A stretch of 64,000 nt of DNA from Blasia pusilla (taxonomy: Eukaryota > Marchantiophyta > Marchantiopsida > Blasiales). Where the stretch lies: NCBI GenBank assembly GCA_050084515.1, contig CM114274.1, positions 41,416,001 through 41,480,000 of the forward strand, written 5' to 3'. The notes under the pieces were generated by a model. The model was not told the DNA's origin. It saw only the letters and a program-made list of their open reading frames with translations, and did not search any database. Positions 48,646-59,699 of this stretch are shown one piece after another. How positions within the stretch are numbered: the stretch's first letter is position 1; each line of letters begins with the position of its first letter. A program made the position numbers and the translations under genes.

Positions 48646-49229
48646 AAAAATAAAGAGTAGTAGAAACGGCACAGTTGGCATAAAACTCCACTCCTCAATC
48701 TACCTCGGCATATCAAACCTCGTCCAGCCTGTGCTATGAAGGAATCAGGACGCTAGCTCCCTAGTCCTATCTCACACACATACAAGATAGGTGCTCCAAC
48801 AACCCAACATGAGAAAGATGGCTTAGGAAAGCCATCTTCCTCTCTTGTATAGGATTGGGAAGTACGAAAAGGCTCTTCCTCTAAAAATAGCCATCCCCTT
48901 GGTAACCTATGCGTACAGGTTATCAGGGGCGGATGACCTTGTCAACAAGTCATCCGGCTGTGAAAGATCTCTACATGAAAGTTATCAGAAATGACGTTCC
49001 TGACACAACGGACCTATCCTCAACCTCATCGGACACCGAGGGACAAAGTTACACTCAAGATAGTCCGCTAGCTCTTACACCCTATCCATGATAGATCTCG
49101 GCCTATCGGCTACTCAAATGTGACAAGAGTCTCGACCCTCTTTGTATCAGAAGTGGCTACCCTAAAATCTCCACCAAAACGCCATGGAATTCTGCTCAGA
49201 CATGGATCTCTCATCCGCCAACTTGAAAA
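48646..49229. other. Spacer, no intact gene
   Basis: Contains a 9-bp hairpin at about 48815-48837 (agatggctt / aagccatct). It may hold decayed downstream sequence of the PHD fragment, but no frame supports this. Confidence 0.4.
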
Positions 49230-49860
49230 TTAAATCCATGAAATAGGATCTCTTAAAGGAGTGTGACGTGTGGGATCAACTTTGTGCTGGTGGCAATAGA
49301 ACCACCATCTATCCTCACCACATGCAACATGGTCATATATAATCTGATCGCATGCACAACCTTTGTTCATAGCCTTGTTCAAGCAAGTCCAATGCCATGA
49401 AGTGGGGCACCTAGGACAAGAGACCATGTCCTCCCACAACTCCTCATCGTGCTTATGGCATTTTAGGCAATAATGCATGGGGCAAGACTCCACTCCCATA
49501 GGCAAACAAGTAAAGCGAGAAAACCTCACACAAAAGATATCTGGGCACTTTCTCACACGAACCCCAAAATCCTAGCTTTCTACAAAACCCCCCTCTAGAC
49601 CACACTTCGCGCACCTGGAAATTTTCTTCACACAATCCTCACACAACCAACTCACCTCGTGGTTGGGTGGGAGGTTGACCCTTGGACAAGAGTTCTCTAT
49701 AGCCCCCGCTGACTGTGCAGTTGCGTGGAAGTGTCTAGCATAAGGCCCTATAACAAGGTCCTACCATCATCACAAATTGCACAAATGTGGGTTGCATTCT
49801 GCAGAACCTGGAGTACACTACATGGTGCATAAGTGCTCACCTACGGGGTTTTCTTTGCCT
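49230..49860 (-). pseudogene. Multi-PHD fragment, EDM2-like
   Basis: Read on the minus strand, successive zinc modules appear: HICAICDDGRTLL; after a +2 frame change, GPYARHFHATAQSAG; then CEDCVKKISRCAKCG; and, after an in-frame TAG, KCPDIFCVRF and MHYCLKCHKHDEEL ... CPRCPTSWHWTCLN, closing with FYCHQHKVDPTRHTPLRDP. The order and the final H-x-(I/V)-D...TP(I/L)RD motif are like the PHD array of plant EDM2, a nuclear chromatin reader affecting transposon silencing and splicing. The frameshift and nonsense codon make it a pseudogene. No CMT or methyltransferase-like part follows. Confidence 0.6.
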
Positions 49861-50363
49861 AGTCCTTCTGGCACGCCATCCTTGTACATTGGTTACTCTT
49901 AGATTCTGGCACAAAAGATAATAAGATTACGATTAGATGTAGAAATTCAATATGCATTGAATGTCCATGATTCACGCATGGAAAACAAAAGCTTAAAAAT
50001 GGATATGAGTGGATGTAGAGGTTACCTATAGCCTTCATGATGCTCGAATTTCCAATAGTCAATTGTGAGGTACTTGTACATAGAACAAGTTAAAGTTAAG
50101 AGCATAAGAAGCACTTGTGTCTACATAAATAATTACTTCTTATTGATTATTTGGTTGCATGCATGCTCGTAATAGCATCTTTTATCGTCCAAGGTGAAGA
50201 GTGTACACACACCATGACCCCTCAAAATAAGCCTAATTCCATCAATGAAGAAAAATAATGGTGACTCGATCAATGACTAAAAAAACTGATCCTCTTATTG
50301 TCTTATTGTTTACAATTATAAATGTTACCCATTGGCCACATGAAGAGCCTCAAGTTAGGCTGA
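49861..50363. other. Spacer between PHD fragment and Gypsy element
   Basis: AT-rich; no gene or repeat identified. Confidence 0.5.
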
Positions 50364-50486
50364 TGTCGTGCACATACACATCGTTGGTCACATCCACACC
50401 ACACAATACCAATCTTCCCCACACACGGGTAGATCCACATATGTGCAAAAATGAACTCATACATATACATGGAGATCACACAAACA
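50364..50486 (-). repeat. 3' LTR, about 123 bp, with adjacent polypurine tract
   Basis: On the plus strand it runs from tgtcgtgcac to cacacaaaca (TG...CA) and is followed at once by cccccc, the complement of a polypurine tract, then the integrase/PHD stop. It is unusually short for a Gypsy LTR. Confidence 0.6.
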
Positions 50487-50532
50487 CCCCCCTAGTTGGC
50501 AGTTGGATCCCCTTCACCCTAGATGAAAAATA

Positions 50533-51780
50533 TCACATCTCCCTAACATGACCTACTAATACACATCTCGGACACATCCATTGTCCGATGGGAACTACAT
50601 CAAGAGGGGAGGTATGATATGACATATGCCACCCTCGAGAACAACCATCACATACCAACATGGTGGTTGTATCCCTTGCAAATCCGCACAACATACACCT
50701 CAAGCTAGTAGGTACCACTACCAATCTCGGATCCACTGTCTCATTCACGTTTGAAAGATAACATGGCGTACAATTGCGCACATGATCCTTCTAAACCAAA
50801 CCAACCCGTCCTTCCAAGATGAGGACTTCGATTGGTAATACCTCGCGCACACGTAGGATCATACGTCCTACAGTGACATCTAGCGTCGTGGATGCCGCTT
50901 GCTATAAATACACATAATCTCCAAGATGAAACCTCCTAATTCCTGGATGATAACCTCATTCATGAACAATCGCGTACCTCAATGTATCTCTATGCTAAGC
51001 AATAACTAAGTTCTCAAAGGCCATAGGCATAACTCTATAAGAAATCTTTGCCCTCTTAGAACACGCTTGAACCCACATATCTCGATCATCAAGATCTAAC
51101 ACCTCCGCCATATCAAGTCGAATAGCTATAGAAAAATCTAGTTCTCTTCCAGAGAGCAAAAAGTACAGTGAAAATGACACCAAAGATGCTTGCCAACTAA
51201 AGAGATAACCCATAGCCAACCATGGCAATTGGAGGTCCCACTCCCTCAACTATCCCGGTTGCAAGCCATACTTGCGCAATCCTCTCTTCATCGTCTGTAC
51301 TACTCTCTCTACCAACCCATCCGCCTCAGGATGATCTCTAGACGAGGTGCGATGATCTATCAACGCCTTATCACACAAGGCGTGAAACTCTCTCCTAAAC
51401 TTGCTACCTTGGTCAGTGAACACCTCCGCCGTTGCACCAAAGAGACTAAGCACACGATGTAGAAATGCATAAGTTGTTCCCTCGCTTGCCTTATCCGGTA
51501 GTGCCACCAACTCTATCCACTTGGAGAAATGTTCCACCATGACCAACAGGTATCTATGATAACGCCCCATTAGTGGCAAAAGTTCCGCGAAGTCTAAAAT
51601 CCACAGATAATCTAAACCATAATCGACAAAGGATGTAACTAGTCTATTGCATACCATTCATCTGGCCATAAGCTGTTGTACGCCAGTATGCATGCCGCGC
51701 CACCAATACTCAATCTGGAGTAAGCTATAAGTACGCTTTTCTCCAAAATGTCCCAACTCCTCATAGGCATGTCACACTAC
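50533..51780 (-). pseudogene. Gypsy integrase with C-terminal PHD finger
   Basis: The zinc-binding end (HAYEELGHFGEKRT, YWWRGM) is near 51,770. The catalytic core carries ILDFAELLPLMG, VFTDQGSKF and PEADGLVERVVQT, giving the D, D, E triad, with about 35 residues between the last two. After GDYVYL the same frame reads HVRNCTPC and then a PHD finger: CMLCGF, LVCDGCSRGWHM, QWMCPRC (50533-50700). From 51657 to 50533 the frame is constant but broken by at least five stops, several where Gln is expected. One zinc ligand of the PHD (after WHM) is now Tyr. PHD fingers read histone tails, so this module probably steered integration, as a chromodomain does in chromoviruses; that is inference. Confidence 0.75.
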
Positions 51781-52149
51781 ACATGCTTGCAAGGAAGGAT
51801 GAGGTACCACTTGCATCCTACTATCTCCCCATATTCGCAAAATATAAGTCCCCTCCCACATGAACTTCATGGCTCTCTGTAGGATAGGATCCCGCTCCCT
51901 ATCAATCATTATGCCCGCTATAATGTAAGTACGCAAGAACTCCACAACCTCCATATTGTCATGGATATCACGACCACTTGTCGCCTCCTTACTAAAATCC
52001 GGATCTAAAGACTCATCATCCAACCCCACCATTGGAGTCATCACGTGCAATTCACCTACCATAGTCAACCAACAAAGATAGGTAGATGGATGCCAACCGG
52101 GCACCATCTCCTCATCACTCTCTCCGTGCCATCGAGCTCCTGTATCATA

Positions 52150-52460
52150 TCTCTTACTCGGACATGGGTTACGACTCAACCCATCTACATCCTCATTCAA
52201 CCAACCTTGCCTATGAACCACCTCAAACTCATAATCTTGTAGTGATAGAGCCAACCTGGAAAGCTTTCCTGTAAGCTTGTCGGACTCCATCAACCACCTC
52301 AACGGTTGCTGATCAATGATAAGTGTGAAAGGATTTCCAAATTAAGAACATTTGAAATGTGCCACGGCCCATACTACAGCCAAGCATTCTCCCTCGTAGG
52401 AGTTGTACATTGCCTTTGTAATGTTGTTTGATCGGCTCGCGTAAGCCACAATGAACTCCC
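52150..52460 (-). pseudogene. Gypsy RNase H
   Basis: YEGECLAVVWAVAHFKC, a stop, then PFTLIIDQQPLRWLMES and KLSRLALSLQDYEFEVVHR, ending DVDGLSRNP. This gives the usual E and D positions of retroelement RNase H. It lies directly after RT and before the integrase linker (51772-52302). Confidence 0.75.
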
Positions 52461-53480
52461 TCTCCTCTTGACATCCCTTTGAGTAAGCACTACTCCTAGA
52501 CCCAACATGCTCCAATCCGTATGTAAATAGAATGAGCGATTCCTAACCGGTCTCTATAAAATGGTTGAGGACGTCAACATGTCCTTGAGCTCCTAAAATA
52601 CCCACTCTTGATCATCTTCCCACAACCAAACCTGATCAAGTCTCGTCAACAAGGTCAAAGACTTCACGATTGCACTAAAACCCTTGATATATACTGTCGA
52701 TAGAAGTTTGCCATTCCAAGAAACGCTCAAATTTGACTCACATCTGTAGGGCATGAAATCCCCACAATAGCCTCCATCTTCGTATGCTGAATACCTAACT
52801 CACTCGGGTATATGGTGTGTCCCAAGTACTCAATCTTCTCGTGAAAGAATCTGGACTTGCTTGGATGTAACTTCAGTCGATGTAACTACAATCGCCGGAA
52901 TACCTCTTCTAGGTGTTGCTCATGCTCCTCAACCATAGAACTGAAGATAAGAATATCATCTATGTAACATCATACAAAATTCAACCCAGCCAAAATCTTA
53001 TCCATCACTCTTTGAGATTCTATAGGCGCGTTCTTCAACCCAAATGGTAAGAACCGCTACTGATATAACCAATCTCTCCCGAACCAATCTATCCCTTAGA
53101 ATATTATCTTCTCCATGTCCTCTAACCTGATAGGAAGTTGATGATAGCCAACATAGAGATCTAAAGTATTGAAGATCTTTGCATGCCCTACCGCATCAAA
53201 GACCTCCTTAGGAGTAGGCATGGTGTACCGATTTGACCTCGTTTGTCGGTTGATAGGACGATAATCTCCACATATCCACTTATCCCTCCAATTGCCATAC
53301 ATATCCTTCTTTTTTGGCATGATTGTGGGAGATGCATACTCCCCATGTAAGAATTTTACAAGTCTTGTCTCCAACAAGTCCTAACTCTTGCTCTGAATCA
53401 AGGCTCGCTCCATATCTGAATACCTGTAGGATCGACGAAAGATCGGAGAATCAATAGCCAACTCAATCCGTGTCTCGGGA
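52461..53480 (-). pseudogene. Gypsy reverse transcriptase
   Basis: Motifs in order: SPTIMPKKK and CGDYRPINRQT (fingers), KIFNTLDLYVGYHQLPI (first catalytic Asp), FLPFGLKNAP, CYIDDILIFSS (YIDD catalytic box near 52,950) and EYLGHTIYPSELG (thumb/connection). Stops are scattered and several codons next to conserved residues are TGA or TAG, so no full product is possible. Confidence 0.85.
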
Positions 53481-53599
53481 CCCTTCAGCGTATCCAAGTC
53501 TCTCATAGTGAAGGAAAAATAATTGACAAGCCCTCTCAGAAACTTATGAACTCGTCGTCGCTCTCCTCTTATCAACTTAAGACCTATCATAGGCTCCCA

Positions 53600-54490
53600 A
53601 GTCTCAATTGTGACCACTTGGAGAGGAACCCGTAGCGAACCCCATGGCGCGCTTGTGCTCATCTGCTGTAGGCTCCTCCAATTCTCCGGTGATCTCATCC
53701 CAAATCATGCCTAGCCCTCCCTTACGAAAGGCATAGGATGTTGGGAAAGCTCACCAACATAGGTAAGGTTGCCCTCAGCTCCCCCACCCTACTGGCCATC
53801 GCCTAAAATCGATGCCTTGAGCCCAGAATAGCATCCACTGTTAGATATGGTGCTCTGTGGACTCCATCGCATCCTCGACTCAGTACCTTTAATGGTATTA
53901 GGTTTGTCCACCATAGTCATGAATGATGGGCGCGTGATCCAACTCTCAGTACATCTAATAAGACAACTAGTCCCAACCAGGACCTCCTGATGTACACTCA
54001 TCATCACACGTGTACGAGTCTCTCCCAAAAATGGCGCGTTCTCCAAAATGTACGACGGAGAACATGTCCAACTCTCCTACCAATGTCGTACTACTCGCAC
54101 CTTCTCCCAAAATATCCCTCACCTCCAATCCTACAATGCAAACCCTCAGCCAACTGATGAATGACCTTGACATGACCATCCAGAAATCTTCAAATGAATA
54201 GTGCCAACTCTATTCAGATCGTGCGCACCCACCAAAGAGATGTCGGCGGGTAGTCTGTGTTGATATCCATGTACTATAGATACCGGCAACAATTCAGGAT
54301 ATCTTTAGACCAATCTCGCCATGTGACGTAATGATACTCGATGCATGGTCTCATCTCTCTCCACATAAAGGTATTGATGCACTTGTTTGCCCGCCTGCAA
54401 TACGGAAGCCAATCCAGTGCTAATCCCTCCAAAGAGATCTAACACCCGAACACCATCCTTTGGACACTACCCCACAACGGGTGTGATATC
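53600..54490 (-). pseudogene. Retrotransposon-encoded cytosine-5 DNA methyltransferase
   Basis: In one minus-strand frame: motif I VLDLFGGISTGLASVL (from 54451); an acidic VERDE (motif II); LPADISLV; motif IV GWSCQGHSS with the catalytic Cys codon at 54170-54172; motif VI YILENAPFLG (54032-54052 and on); and RP near 53,930 (motif VIII-like). After a frame change come motifs IX-X, IWDEITGELEEP and EHKRAMGF (53636-53705). Motif order I to X is that of DNMT3-type enzymes and unlike the rearranged plant DRM. About 285 codons, the size of a bare catalytic domain. In-frame stops (at least four) and the frameshift inactivate it. It lies between protease and RT, within the pol region. The usual Pro before Cys is Ser here. 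Confidence 0.85.
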
Positions 54491-54839
54491 CAGTGGAGTC
54501 AACATCTCCACTCCAGTGCTTGATCATCACCTAACTCTTCTTGCTCTCGGCTAAAGGCATGACTCCACGCCTGCCTCAGGAGGTCGTCGGCACTCCTTTG
54601 TAGCTCTCGAGTTGTATTCCACAATGGTGAAGAGGTCTTGCCAACATGGGAAGACACACCCGCCATGGCATATCTCTCCATGGGACTATCCGCTACTAAG
54701 ACATCCTCCGCATGTGTATTTCCCTCCAACAACTCTCTTGGCCAGCAAAAACTACCTTTGAAAGCTTCCAATGTGGTCACACATTCATCTCGTGATTGAC
54801 CACCTCGTCCCCTAAACTGCACAGGTAATTGACTCATCC

Positions 54840-55360
54840 ACCCATCACTTGATCTCATGTATGGCCGATAAGCAACAGTCTCCTCCCATAAGTCAAGGAT
54901 GAATCATAGGGGATATAACACTATACTCCCCACCAACACATCGTTTGACTTAGCTGATGTTGTCATTGCACGTGTGCGCACCATAGCACTATCTGTTGCA
55001 TGCTTTGGCTGGATTCGTACAACTATCTTATGTCGAGTCAAATACTCGGTGGGTGGCACGCCCGCAATCGAGGTCTCTATCTAGAAGGGATAAGGCTTAA
55101 TGTCCGCCTTTCGTAACCCCAATGCTAAACACACCGCCTTCCCTAACATCAAGAGCTATCCTTCCAAGTTAAGTAGGACGTGATGTAGGTGGTATATTGT
55201 CCCCGTCGGACTAACCAAGCAAAATGCTCCGCTCGGTTATCCAGTAACACTAGTCCAAGTGTTACCATTGCTCGCTCTATGGCCGGTCGAGCTGGCATAT
55301 CTACCAACTTTTCCGCCATCGCATGCCATGACTCTGTGGGGGACGTTCTGAGCACTTACT
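54840..55360 (-). pseudogene. Gypsy aspartic protease region
   Basis: VLLDN near 55,241 is a plausible remnant of the D-(S/T/N)-G-A catalytic box, now Asp-Asn-Arg-Ala. About 200 nt on comes IVVRIQ ... VLVGSIVLYPL ... DLWEETVAYRP, which corresponds to the second half of a retropepsin-like domain and its linker. Frames shift between the two. Confidence 0.5.
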
Positions 55361-55599
55361 CTGAGGACAAGTCCACCACCTCCTCAACAACCTCAGAACA
55401 AGAGGCACTCAGCTCTTTACGCTCGCACAATGTAGCGACCATCACGGAACACCTTAGCTGGTCCAACTCCAAACGTCGCCAGCTCTATAGGGGAAAATAG
55501 CGGAGTCTGGCGCACTCTAGTGGCTACCTCCAACACTATGGTCGATATTGACTCCACTCAAGCCGGAATAGGAGTTTTCATTCCAACTCCTCGTAACGT

Positions 55600-57365
55600 C
55601 TACGTACTTGCCTTAGCTGTAGGCATCGGTGGTCCTTGAGGCACCATCAATGGTGTGTGTAGTGTCTTCGACAATGTGAATGACCGTGGGACCCAAGCTT
55701 GCAATCCATCGGTCCCCTCTGATGGGTCAATCTCAACTCCACCTCTCAATGGCTTAGTGCCTCTCGCAGCATCCCAAGTCATCACTACAGCCGCCTCACC
55801 CTGAGTTGCACTACACATAAACCCCATACTAGCAAGATCCTTACCTAGGTCAAGGTAAGAGGTAGAAGTTGGAGTCACACTAGCTGCTCGCGGATCCGTG
55901 CCTTCCTTGAGCTGCATCATCGTCATGGCAGCAATCCTCTACTCCAACTGATCGATGCGTGAGAGAAGTGTCGGCTCAAGTGCTCCTGATCCATTTCCTC
56001 TGGCTAGTGGTGGTCCTCTACCACCACGTCTAGGAACAACTCCCCGACCTCCTCTAGGACGACCGCCCCCAAGCCCTCAGCCTACCTCTGGACGTGCCTC
56101 TCGACGAAGGTCAAAACATCTATCTCTAGGGTGACCATATATGCGGCAATAATTCACACTTGTACTGTGGTGGGGCCATCCTTTTTGGCTCATGAGCAAT
56201 CGGAGGCGCTAGTGGTCCTCTCCCATGCTGTGTGCAATCTCTTAGCCTATGGGCCCCTCCACACGTCCAACACAACAACATCAGTCCCTCTTGGGCAACA
56301 TATGTAGGTACGGGTTGTTGCCTCCTAGGTTCACGGTATCCGCCCTGCTCTGTGGGCATATTAGCCCACTCCTATGGTACCGCTGCTCGCTTTAGTATTT
56401 ATGGGGTCACCGTTGCTCGTGGATCCGTTGACTCTCAAGAAAATCCAACGGTCACTACCTTCTCCTAACTCATGTTGAGCTCAATACGCTCAGACAACTT
56501 GAAGACCACCTTCAATGTGGGCCTCACTATGTGAATCAACACTACATCTTGGACTCTCCTCCGTAGTTCTCGATCCAAAACCCCGTACTAATGATCGACT
56601 GACTACATCTTAGTCACTCATACGCAACAATGATCAACCTCCTCATACGCGTAAATACCTCTCTCACACTCTCACCCGATCATCGCTGAAAATCCTATAG
56701 ACTCATCAGCTTGTCGATGCATACGTTGTAGTAGCTCTTCCCTAACTTTTGGAAGAACTCCAGTATGGGATTGAAGCTGGGTGGCCCTCTACTACCAAAG
56801 GTCTCTGCCATATTTCGTGTCTCACTTCCCTCCTCTCCATCTAGTCTCCGGGCTCATGGAGTGGTTCTCTCTCCTCTTACGATCCCATCATATGCCTCGC
56901 AACCACTAGTGGACATATACTTGGAGCCCAATACATCCTCCAAGCATCAATCTCTATTGAATATAGTGATCAAAACTCCATGTAATCATCCTTCGGAGGA
57001 CCCTCCAAGTGTTGGAACAACCCCTTCCACGCCATGAAAGGGTTGAACCGTGTTGGGATCCGTATCTCTTGGAAGTTGCACCACCTTTCAAACTCTTGGA
57101 TAAAATAATCTAAGTCGATGGTGCCCACTGCATACCAGAAATGATGCATGCCTCGAAGGCCCATGTCGTCCATCTCCTGCCAAGTGATACTACCTCCGTC
57201 TGCGGTCTCGTCACCTGACCCAATGTCTAGTGATGACGATCCAGCCACGGATGGATGTCGAGGTAGCCTCTCACTTATAACCCCTCGGTATCTCACTCCA
57301 CTCCGTGTCACATCACTATTACTACTCGCTCTACCCCGTTCTTTCAAACGCAGTAAGAACGCCAT
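55600..57365 (-). pseudogene. Gypsy gag with zinc knuckle
   Basis: Starts MAFLLRLKERGRASS at 57365 and has a capsid-like segment (DLDYFIQEFERWCNF, MAWKGLFQHLEGPPKD). A second segment, RELRRRVQDVVLIHIVRPTL, lies in another frame. A zinc knuckle CWTCGGAHRLRDC (56234-56272) is one residue shorter than the usual CCHC. An Arg-Gly-rich patch follows (about 55,990-56,100). The last 108-residue frame (55600-55926) is Ser/Thr/Pro-rich linker before protease. Multiple stops. Confidence 0.75.
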
Positions 57366-57589
57366 GATGACAACCTTGTCTCATCCGCTCAAGCACTCAA
57401 ACTTACCAAGAGTCTCCCACACTCCTCACTAGCTCACCAACGCTAATGGTAATCCCGTGACGACACACCCGGCCTCACGCACACTTAACACTCGGGCTCA
57501 TCATAAGCCTCCCAGCTAACTCACCTAAACCACGATACTCTCTAGTCATACAAGTGACCCCTACTCAACAACCGCCATATTGAATGAAT

Positions 57590-58400
57590 TTTGATTGTGG
57601 GAATTCATATTTGATTGGTTTAGGGTAGAAGGAAAGATTGGTTGTATGATTTATACTATAAAGATCAAATATTTTGGATCGAGTGGAATCCTCGAACGTA
57701 CGTGGAGTTTAGATTAATTTCTTTTGAGAATTAGCATGGTAGATGTGTGAGACCAAATTTGATTGGTTGTAGTTTTAGCAGAGTTCAACAAAACTATGGT
57801 TGAGTGGATCTTGAATTTTTGCGTCATGAGAGATCAAATCAATTGTAGAATTTCTAGAGCTGACAGTATTTTTAGTATAGTCATAGAATTTTACGATTGA
57901 TAGGATTTTGGTTTTAGTCCAAATTTGATTGGTTTAGGGCAACATCAAGGATGGATTGGTTGTATAATTTATATTTTTTATTCTATATTTATGATTTTTG
58001 AGAATTAATAGTAGATGGCATGATGGTTAACTAAGTCCAAATCAAAAGTATTCATAATTTTGGGAGAGTTTAGCATATTTCTAATTAATTGGATTCTAAA
58101 TTTATGCATCTTGAGAGAAAATATCAGTTTTTAAACTTCACGAGACCAACACAAATCAGATTGGGTGGATCTTGCAATATTAAGTCTAGATTTATGATTT
58201 TAGAGGATTTAAACAATGGTGGTTATTCGAAGCCAAATTTTATTGATTTTTGTAGAATTCAACACATCTATGCATGAGTGAATTTTGAATTTATGTGTGC
58301 AAGAGGAGAGGATGGTTAAGTTATTTGTAGATTTCAATAGATTTATGATGGAGTGGAATATGGGTTTTTGAGCCATATTTCTGACTTTTAAGATTTTGGT
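57590..58400. repeat. Degenerate AT-rich repeats
   Basis: Recurring (cc)aaatttgattggtt, tgagtggat-ttgaattt and tatgattttgag blocks at irregular spacing. Units are too diverged to fix a period. Confidence 0.45.
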
Positions 58401-58747
58401 GTCCATGCCATTAGGAGAACCAAGAAGTTGGATAAAGACTGCCTTTTGGGCACGCGATTTCATCATTAGGAAGGAGACGCACTTAAAGCCTAGATGTGAA
58501 CTCATACTTAAAAGTGTTCCATAACCTAAGGTTTGAGGTTATGAGTCTTGTCTAAATGAATTGAAAGTATAGGCAATGAGGTACTTGGACTTGTGATGCA
58601 TTGATATTAGTAAGTAGAATGCTATTAGCATGAATGCTATCCAAAATCACATTCTTGACGCATACACGTTTGTGGGCGCATTGTCTCTTTCACTTGATTT
58701 CATGAAGGAAAAAAAAAGAAGCACACCTCATGAAAACTAAATGGTAT

Positions 58748-58935
58748 GATGTCAAGAACTATTAGATCCTTCATGGGGCTCATTTTGTAGTCCCGCGCCA
58801 TCCTGATATCGATCCGATGTCAAGAGCTATTAGATCCTCTATGGGGCTCATTGTGTAGTCTCGTGCCACCGTGATATCGATCCGATGTCAAGAGCTATTA
58901 GATCCTCTATGGGGCTCATTGTGTAGTCCCATATT
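58748..58935. repeat. 68-bp tandem repeat, 2.7 near-identical copies
   Basis: gatgtcaagagctattagat begins at 58748 (one mismatch), 58816 and 58884, exactly 68 bp apart. Copies differ at a few bases, so the array is young. Confidence 0.9.
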
Positions 58936-59013
58936 GATGAGAAGTCATGTGCAAGCTTAGAAGATTATTGGCTTTATGAGGAGGGCAATAGCAAGGGAAG
59001 GTAGTAAAGATAG

Positions 59014-59673
59014 TTGAGCGAGGGCCAAGGTCCAAACTTTCAATTACACAGGTCGTGCAAGTGTACATGGACTTTATGTAAGTCAGCTTGGCATTCCCTA
59101 CTTTATATGCCAAAACTCATGAATGGTAGATTATTCATAGTATGGATTCATTTTTCTTGGCATTCCACCCGTCAACAATGGTCATATTTAGGATCTGATG
59201 TCTTCAAGGAGCGTGTGTTGATGCCACTAAGTTTGTCAAAGGGATCATTGGGCATAGAGTTGGAATCTATGGAGAGAGAGATGCCTAGACAATCGAGTTT
59301 CATACAACCGAGTTCACCAATCAAATTTCATGTTGACCTGTCTACGATCAATCTCAATAGGCTTACACATACAGGGAGTTTACATCATTACCTTAATCTG
59401 GTTGTTTTATGGTAGAAATACGTAGCTTTTGGCCCCAATCTGAAATCTGGTTTATTTGTGCAGAGTGTGGAATCTAAATTACTATTCAACCGGAAGAAGT
59501 GGAATGTAGATTTGAATGATGTGAAGTTGCAGATGGAGTGGTGGGACAAAGCACTAGGTACGTGTACTTATGGAAATGGTGTCCAAGCTCACCTCAAGGG
59601 ATATGTCTTCAATACTGCAACAAACTCTAAGAACCATGCCCTCAAATTTACAACCATCTCCAGTAGGGGATGA
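59014..59673 (+). other. Unrecognised open stretch with one in-frame stop
   Basis: Plus-strand frame of about 220 codons interrupted once by TAG (59413-59415). The second half has DLNDVKLQMEWWDKALG and GNGVQAHLKGYVFNT. I recognise no family. It may be a decayed transposon gene; first ATG status is unclear. Confidence 0.2.
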
Positions 59674-59699
59674 GAAGATAGATGTAACTTTACACTAAA

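Larger units (their letters stand above)
50364..57575 (-). mobile_element. Decayed Ty3/Gypsy retrotransposon with C5-methyltransferase and PHD modules
   Basis: All parts lie on the minus strand in the order gag, zinc knuckle, protease, cytosine methyltransferase, reverse transcriptase, RNase H, integrase, PHD finger, polypurine tract, LTR. Integrase after RNase H marks it as Gypsy type. No part has an unbroken frame. The 3' LTR is at 50364-50486, preceded by a G-run (50487-50492). No matching 5' LTR was found beyond gag; a weak primer-binding-like tggcggttgttgag lies near 57,560-57,575. The 5' end is therefore an estimate. Confidence 0.85.

Noticed and set aside
57376-57600. 5' LTR of the Gypsy element
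   Set aside because: None of the LTR blocks (catggagatcacaca, cttccccacacacggg) is present here.
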